Of a stretch of 11,038 nucleotides of DNA, positions 7,376 to 11,038 are shown piece after piece. Within the stretch, counting starts at the first letter, position 1. Each line of letters starts with the position of its first letter. This stretch comes from an uncultured Eubacterium sp. (GTDB lineage: Bacteria > Bacillota > Clostridia > Oscillospirales > Acutalibacteraceae), in NCBI GenBank assembly GCA_905233805.1, contig CAJOER010000020.1:1-11038 (forward strand), given 5' to 3'. A model generated the notes under the pieces. The model did no database searches and was not told the DNA's origin. It saw only the letters and a program-made list of their open reading frames with translations. The position numbers and the translations under genes are program-made.

Positions 7376-8145
7376 TTTCTGAACCTTTCTATATGAACGG
7401 TTTTACCTGTTATATTATCAATTTCGAAAAGGCAGCCCTCAAGCGTGCAGGGGCCGTCGGGATTTAAAAAGCGCACGGGGAGGTTTGTTTTCATTTTCTG
7501 TATCGCCCTTTCGGGTTCTACCCCGAGGACGGAATAGTAAGGCCCCGTCATACCTATATCGGTAATGTAGCCCGTGCCGTTCGGGAGAATCTGCTCGTCC
7601 GAGGTCTGGACGTGGGTGTGCGTTCCGAAAAGAGCCGAAGCGCGCCCGTCAACGTAAAAGCCCAGGGCCTTTTTCTCGCTGCTTGCCTCGGCGTGAAAGT
7701 CAATTATAACGATGTTTGCGCCCTCTTCTTTTGCATCTTCAAGAAACTCGTCTATACACTCGAAGGGGTTATAAATATTATCAAGATAAACCGTGCCCTG
7801 AAGGTTGATTACGGCGAGCTTTACGCTGCCCTTATCAAGGTAGACTATGCCCTTGCCGGGGGCGGAGGGATGGTAGTTTGCGGGGCGGATAATAAACTCG
7901 TTTTCGTCAAGATAATCCGAAATCTCGGGGCGGCGAAGCGCGTGATTCCCGAGGGTGATTACGTCAACGCCCGATTCAAAAAGATAATTTGCGCTTTGCG
8001 GGAGTATGCCGTTACCGACGGCGGAGTTTTCACCGTTTGCGATTACTATGTCCGCGCGGTATTCTCTTTTAAGCTTAAAAAGATTTTCTCTGAGGTATTC
8101 GCAGCCCTGCTTTGAAACCACGTCCCCGACAGTTAAGATTCTCAT
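7372..8145 (-). CDS. ymdB: YmdB-family metallophosphoesterase (2',3'-cyclic nucleotide phosphodiesterase type)
   Basis: The 257-residue protein matches the YmdB/TIGR00282 family along its full length. In Bacillus subtilis YmdB is a cytoplasmic dimetal phosphodiesterase that hydrolyses 2',3'-cyclic nucleotides and affects biofilm and motility choices. The metal ligands are visible: D8 in VGDVV, E39-N40 in NGENSAVG, N67-H68 in GNH, H151 in IDFHAEASSEK, and H176 and H178 in GTHTHVQT. RPANYHPSAPGKGI (87-100) and MTGPYYSVLG are also typical. One local change is GNHALRRPEI where relatives commonly read GNHTWDKKEI. It is first in an operon with the binding lipoprotein and recG, rather than beside RNase Y and recA as is often seen in Firmicutes. 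The start ATG has a weak GAAAAGAG ribosome binding site (8151-8158). Confidence 0.95.
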   Translation of the reverse strand: MRILTVGDVVSKQGCEYLRENLFKLKREYRADIVIANGENSAVGNGILPQSANYLFESGVDVITLGNHALRRPEISDYLDENEFIIRPANYHPSAPGKGIVYLDKGSVKLAVINLQGTVYLDNIYNPFECIDEFLEDAKEEGANIVIIDFHAEASSEKKALGFYVDGRASALFGTHTHVQTSDEQILPNGTGYITDIGMTGPYYSVLGVEPERAIQKMKTNLPVRFLNPDGPCTLEGCLFEIDNITGKTVHIERFRK

Positions 8146-8177
8146 ATAATCTCTTTTCTATATAATAAGATAAATAC

Positions 8178-8206
8178 ATTATATAATATTAATAAAACAA
8201 ATACAA
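8178..8206 (-). promoter_or_regulatory. Sigma-A type promoter for the ymdB operon
   Basis: On the minus strand, TTGTAT (8206-8201) and TATAAT (8183-8178) are separated by exactly 17 bases. The -10 box matches the consensus perfectly. Transcription would begin near 8171, giving a leader of about 26 bases before ymdB. The surroundings are very AT-rich. Confidence 0.75.
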
Positions 8207-8212
8207 TAAAAG

Positions 8213-8241
8213 TTGAAAAAAATATTTGTATATGCTATCAT
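8213..8241 (+). promoter_or_regulatory. Sigma-A type promoter for the glycosyltransferase gene
   Basis: TTGAAA (8213-8218) and TATCAT (8236-8241) have a 17-base spacer. Transcription would begin near 8248, about 25 bases before the ATG at 8273. The divergent ymdB promoter lies only 6 bases away, so the two -35 boxes are nearly back to back. Confidence 0.7.
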
Positions 8242-8258
8242 TACTTTATAACATTTGA

Positions 8259-8264
8259 AAAGGA
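8259..8264 (+). promoter_or_regulatory. Ribosome binding site that fixes the glycosyltransferase start
   Basis: AAAGGA lies 8 bases before ATG 8273. An in-frame TTG at 8255 would add six residues, but it overlaps this site and has no ribosome binding site of its own, so it is not used as the start. Confidence 0.85.
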
Positions 8265-8272
8265 TATCTGAT

Positions 8273-9214
8273 ATGGATTTATCACTTATTATTCCCTGCT
8301 ATAACGAGGAGGGAAGCGTTGAAAGATTTTTTGAAGAGACTGAAAAGGTCTTCTCCTCAAGTCCGGTAAAATATGAATATGTTTTTATCGACGACGGCAG
8401 CGAAGACGGTACCGCCGCCGCGCTTAAAAATCTTTATAACACCTACACCGAAAAGAATATAAGCGTAATCAGCTTTTCGCGTAATTTCGGCAAGGAGGCG
8501 GCAATTTACGCCGGCCTTCAAAACGCCATCGGAAGCTATATGTGCATTATAGACGCCGACTTGCAGCAGCGCCCCGAAACTGCGCTTGAAATGTTTAAAC
8601 TCATAGTAACGAACCCCGAACTCGACTGCGTTTGCGCATATCAGAACGAGCGTGCCGAGGGCAAGGGTATGAGCAAAATCAAGGGCGCTTTTTATAAGAT
8701 TATTAACACCCTTGCCGAAACGGAGTTTAAAAACGGTGCGTCGGATTTCCGCCTCTTTAATTCAAAGGTCAGGGACGCCGTGCTTTCTCTCGGGGAGTAT
8801 CACCGCTTTTCAAAGGGCATTTTCAGCTGGGTAGGCTTTAACGTTCACTATATGGAATACACCGCGTCCGAGCGTGAAAACGGCGAGAGCAAGTGGGACT
8901 TTTTCAAGCTTCTTAAATATGCGCTTTCGGGTATAGTATCGTTTTCGACCGCACCCTTGAAGCTTGCGGGATATATCGGCTCGGCGGCTACGGTATTTTC
9001 AATAGTTTATCTTATAGTGACTATAATAAGAAAGCTGACGTCGAATATAAACGTAGACGGCTTTACTCAGCTTGTAATTCTGATAACGTTTTTCAGCGGA
9101 GTTTTGCTCTTCACTCTCGGTATTATCGGCGAGTATATAGCAAAGATTTACCAGCAGGTCAAAAACAGGCCGATATATATAGCAAAGGATATTTTAAAAC
9201 GAAACGACAAATAA
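8273..9214 (+). CDS. Family 2 glycosyltransferase, membrane-anchored, polyprenyl-phosphate sugar transferase type (GtrB/CsbB-like)
   Basis: The protein has 313 residues from ATG 8273. The N-terminal GT-A domain shows SLIIPCYNEEGSV (4-16), the nucleotide-sugar motif VFIDDGSEDGT (37-47), SFSRNFGKEAAI (67-78) and the metal-binding DADLQQRPE (94-102). The segment RENGESKWDFFKLLKYA (201-217) is typical of the dolichol/undecaprenyl-phosphate glycosyltransferase group. Two membrane helices follow (about 231-252 and 266-289). Relatives move a sugar from UDP- or GDP-sugar to undecaprenyl phosphate on the inner membrane face, for later modification of a cell-surface polymer. The sugar and the acceptor polymer cannot be read here, and neither a flippase nor a membrane GT-C partner is adjacent. 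It is a single-gene unit, divergent from ymdB, with its own promoter and terminator. Confidence 0.92.
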   Translation: MDLSLIIPCYNEEGSVERFFEETEKVFSSSPVKYEYVFIDDGSEDGTAAALKNLYNTYTEKNISVISFSRNFGKEAAIYAGLQNAIGSYMCIIDADLQQRPETALEMFKLIVTNPELDCVCAYQNERAEGKGMSKIKGAFYKIINTLAETEFKNGASDFRLFNSKVRDAVLSLGEYHRFSKGIFSWVGFNVHYMEYTASERENGESKWDFFKLLKYALSGIVSFSTAPLKLAGYIGSAATVFSIVYLIVTIIRKLTSNINVDGFTQLVILITFFSGVLLFTLGIIGEYIAKIYQQVKNRPIYIAKDILKRNDK

Positions 9215-9219
9215 AAAAT

Positions 9220-9247
9220 GCACCTCGAAAGAGGTGCTTTTTATTTT
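9220..9247. terminator. Bidirectional hairpin terminator between the glycosyltransferase and trmB genes
   Basis: A 7-bp stem (GCACCTC 9220-9226, GAGGTGC 9231-9237) carries a stable GAAA tetraloop. TTTTTATTTT follows on the plus strand. On the minus strand the hairpin is followed by ATTTTTTATTTG, so it can also serve the convergent trmB operon. Confidence 0.9.
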
Positions 9248-9912
9248 AATCTTGCCTCAAGGCGGTAGATAGGGAAGCCCTGAGAGGAAAACTTTTTTTC
9301 GTACTCTGTTTCGATATTGCCCTCGAAATCGCTGCCGTGCAAATCAAGGGAAACGTCGGAAATTATATAGCCCGCTTTTGAAAAGCTCTCTATTGAATAC
9401 TCAAAAAAGTGCATATTATCCGTCTTCTGACAAATCGGCGCACCGTCCTTTAAGAGAGGCTTATAGATATTTAAAAATCTCGCATTCGTCAGACGGTGGT
9501 TTTCGTATGAGTTTTTCGGATAGGGGCAGGAAAAGTTGAGAAAAAGCGTTTCAATGCTTTTTTCGGGGATAAAGCTTTCAAGATACTCCGCGGCGCAGCT
9601 TGCAAACTTTATGTTTTTCAGTCCCTTTTCCTTAGCCTTTTCGCAGCCGACCACGATAACGTCGCTGATTTTTTCAACCATCAGAATATTCTTATCGGGG
9701 TTCTGCTCCGCAAACGCTACGGCAAAGCCGCCCATACCTCCGCCGATTTCAAGATAAACGGGGTTGTCGTTGCAAAAAAGCTCTTTAAAATCAAGAAGAT
9801 GCCTTTCGTTTTTTGCTTCGGCAAAATTTTTGCTTTCATTCCTGAGGATTAATAAGTAATCCGAAACGTTTTCTAGCCGCGTTTCAAGATTCTTTTTGTG
9901 TCGCATTCTCAT
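9241..9912 (-). CDS. trmB: tRNA (guanine-N7-)-methyltransferase TrmB, divergent
   Basis: TrmB uses S-adenosylmethionine to make m7G at tRNA position 46. The 223-residue protein has the Rossmann SAM motif as YLEIGGGMGGFAVAFA (53-68), where relatives usually have EIGCGKG. It also has NPDKNILMVEK (71-81), the substrate loop LNFSCPYPKNSYENHRLT (125-142), KTDN (163-166), and the C-terminal HGSDFEGNIETEYEKKFSSQG (192-212) that is characteristic of TrmB. The usual SDPWPK reads SCPYPK, so Cys129 replaces an Asp that is highly conserved and important for activity in the family. The start is chosen as the first ATG (MRMRHKKN), with AAAGG about 11 bases upstream; a second ATG lies two codons later. It overlaps the end of bioY by 29 bases. 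The family call is strong; whether activity is normal is open. Confidence 0.92.
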   Translation of the reverse strand: MRMRHKKNLETRLENVSDYLLILRNESKNFAEAKNERHLLDFKELFCNDNPVYLEIGGGMGGFAVAFAEQNPDKNILMVEKISDVIVVGCEKAKEKGLKNIKFASCAAEYLESFIPEKSIETLFLNFSCPYPKNSYENHRLTNARFLNIYKPLLKDGAPICQKTDNMHFFEYSIESFSKAGYIISDVSLDLHGSDFEGNIETEYEKKFSSQGFPIYRLEARLK

Positions 9913-10459
9913 AATTATTTCTGCCTTTAATATGCTTTTTCAGTCTCGTTGTCAACAGCGAGGCGATTATTATTTTTACTGCGTCGGGGATAATGAACGG
10001 GGTTACGCATACTGCGAGCGTTTTTGAAAGAATATGGGCGGCGGTTTCGCCTGAATAAACAAGCATAAACCATACCGTACCAAAGGCGTAGCACACGGCA
10101 GTTCCGATTATCATTGAAACAATCAGCGCCCAAAGCTTTTCGGTTTTATCGGACACGGCGCCGACAATCAGCGCGGTAAAGATAAAGCCGATAATGTAGC
10201 CACCCGTAGCTCCCGCGAGCACGCCTATCCCGCCCTTAAAGCCCGAAAAAACGGGAACGCCGACAGCGCCGAGAATAATATAAACCAGCGTTGAAAGCGT
10301 ACCGCGTTTTAATCCGAAGAGCCCGCATATAAGACAGACTGCCATAGTCTGAAGGGTTACGGGAATTGCCCCGACGGGTATTGTAACCCAGGAGCATACG
10401 GCTATAATAGCCGCTGACGCTCCGATATATGCGAGGTCGGAGGTTTTAAACTTTTTCAA
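9884..10459 (-). CDS. bioY: Biotin transporter BioY (S component of an ECF transporter)
   Basis: BioY is the substrate-capturing membrane subunit for biotin. It works alone or with the shared EcfA/A'/T module, which is not in this window. From a TTG start at 10459 the protein is 191 residues (MKKFKTSDLAYIGASAAIIA), the normal length, with about six membrane helices. Family signatures are IPVTLQTMAV (32-41), VPVFSGFKGGIGVLAGATGG (68-87) with YIIGF following, and PFIIPDAVKI (154-163). The frame has no ATG before the first helix. Another TTG at 10501 would add 14 residues with no visible ribosome binding site, so 10459 is preferred, though its AGG is close (3 bases). The start lies inside the end of the upstream sulfhydrylase gene (14-base overlap), and the 3' end overlaps trmB. 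No BirA-like operator is visible, so regulation would come from upstream of the window. Confidence 0.9.
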   Translation of the reverse strand: MKKFKTSDLAYIGASAAIIAVCSWVTIPVGAIPVTLQTMAVCLICGLFGLKRGTLSTLVYIILGAVGVPVFSGFKGGIGVLAGATGGYIIGFIFTALIVGAVSDKTEKLWALIVSMIIGTAVCYAFGTVWFMLVYSGETAAHILSKTLAVCVTPFIIPDAVKIIIASLLTTRLKKHIKGRNNYENATQKES

Positions 10460-11038
10460 GCGCCTGCTCAATGTCGGCGATAATGTCGTCAGCGTCCTCA
10501 ATACCGCAGGAGAAGCGGATGAGGTCAGGGCTTACGCCGCACTCTTCAAGCTGCTTGTCGGTGAGCTGACGGTGAGTAGTCGAAGCGGGGTGGAGGCAGC
10601 AGGTGCGCGCGTCCGCAACGTGGGTTACGATAGCGGCGAGCTTTAAGCTGTCCATAAACTTGGTAGCCGCCTCGCGGCCGCCTTCAACGCCGAAGGATAC
10701 TACGCCGCAGGTGCCGTTTGGCATATACTTTTTAGCGAGTTCGTACTGGTTGTCGTCCTCGAGCATTGAGCACTTAACCCAGGTGATTTTCGGGTGCTTT
10801 TTAAGATACTTAGCAACTGCGAGAGCGTTTTCGCAGTGGCGCGGCATTCTCAGGTGAAGAGTTTCAAGCCCTACGTTGATAAGAAACGCGTTCTGCGGGG
10901 ACTGAATTGAGCCGAGGTCGCGCATAATCTGCGCCGTTGCCTTAGTGATATAAGCTCCCTTGCCGAAATCCTTGGTATAAACTACGCCGTGGTAACTCTC
11001 GTCGGGGGTGGTGAGGCCGGGGAACTTATCGTTCTGCT
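10446..11038 (-). CDS. O-acetylhomoserine sulfhydrylase / PLP-dependent Cys-Met metabolism enzyme (5' end outside window)
   Basis: The gene enters from the right edge, and about the last 197 residues are seen (first full codon at 11036). The stretches NDKFPGLTTPDESYHGVVY, RDLGSIQSPQNAFLINVGLE, TLHLRMPRHCENALAVAKYL, HVADARTCCLHPASTTHRQL and GVSPDLIRFSCGIEDADDII match the C-terminal domain of O-acetylhomoserine aminocarboxypropyltransferase (MetY type) in the Cys/Met metabolism PLP enzyme family. This enzyme makes homocysteine from O-acetylhomoserine and sulfide in methionine synthesis. The PLP-binding Lys is upstream of the window, so the active site cannot be checked. The closely related cystathionine synthases are less likely because the long NDKFPGL...SYHGVVY insert is typical of the sulfhydrylases. 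Its end overlaps bioY by 14 bases, so the two are probably co-transcribed. Confidence 0.92.
   Translation of the reverse strand, partial: QNDKFPGLTTPDESYHGVVYTKDFGKGAYITKATAQIMRDLGSIQSPQNAFLINVGLETLHLRMPRHCENALAVAKYLKKHPKITWVKCSMLEDDNQYELAKKYMPNGTCGVVSFGVEGGREAATKFMDSLKLAAIVTHVADARTCCLHPASTTHRQLTDKQLEECGVSPDLIRFSCGIEDADDIIADIEQALEKV

Noticed and set aside
7612..8115. 167-residue plus-strand open frame opposite ymdB
   Set aside because: It is a shadow of a strongly conserved gene on the other strand, with no ribosome binding site and no recognisable family.
8255..8272. TTG start adding six residues to the glycosyltransferase
   Set aside because: The TTG overlaps the ribosome binding site that serves ATG 8273, and the family N-terminus begins at MDLSLIIPCYNEE.
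1..11038. CRISPR arrays, insertion sequences, tRNA/rRNA genes, riboswitches or phage genes
   Set aside because: Reading the gaps on both strands showed only terminators and promoters. The longest gap is 127 bases, and no repeats, inverted termini or RNA-gene signatures were seen.

Overview
The window looks like chromosomal DNA from a Gram-positive, Clostridia-type bacterium, most likely of the Oscillospiraceae/Ruminococcaceae kind. This is inferred from the moderate GC content, strong purine-rich ribosome binding sites, PASTA and YmdB-type proteins, an ECF sigma factor paired with a membrane beta-propeller protein, and the style of the bioY and trmB genes. Genes are densely packed, and I see no mobile element, CRISPR array or RNA gene.

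Plus strand, 1-3827. The window opens inside a gene for a membrane protein with a kinase-like cytoplasmic domain, one transmembrane helix and two extracellular PASTA domains. The visible kinase core lacks the catalytic Asp, the catalytic-loop Asn and the DFG Asp, so it looks like a pseudokinase. A hairpin terminator follows. Next comes a two-gene unit: an ECF-type sigma factor, then, 2 bases later, a single-pass membrane protein with a large extracellular beta-propeller that is probably its sensor or anti-sigma partner. A perfect hairpin at 3834-3855 ends this unit and also the opposing operon.

Minus strand, 8206 down to 3861. A tightly coupled operon runs ymdB (metallophosphoesterase), an oligopeptide-type solute-binding lipoprotein with no permease beside it, then recG (branch-migration helicase). 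The genes overlap by 4 bases and 1 base, and a good sigma-A type promoter lies in front of ymdB.

Plus strand, 8213-9247. Divergent from that operon is a single gene for a membrane-anchored family 2 glycosyltransferase of the polyprenyl-phosphate sugar transferase type. It has its own promoter and a hairpin terminator shared with the next opposing operon.

Minus strand, 11038 down to 9241. An operon of overlapping genes holds the 3' part of an O-acetylhomoserine sulfhydrylase-type gene, bioY (biotin uptake S component) and a divergent trmB (tRNA m7G46 methyltransferase) whose conserved catalytic-region Asp is Cys.

Most of the window is housekeeping. The points most worth a second look are the PASTA pseudokinase, the sigma/beta-propeller pair, the orphan binding protein between ymdB and recG, and the altered TrmB.
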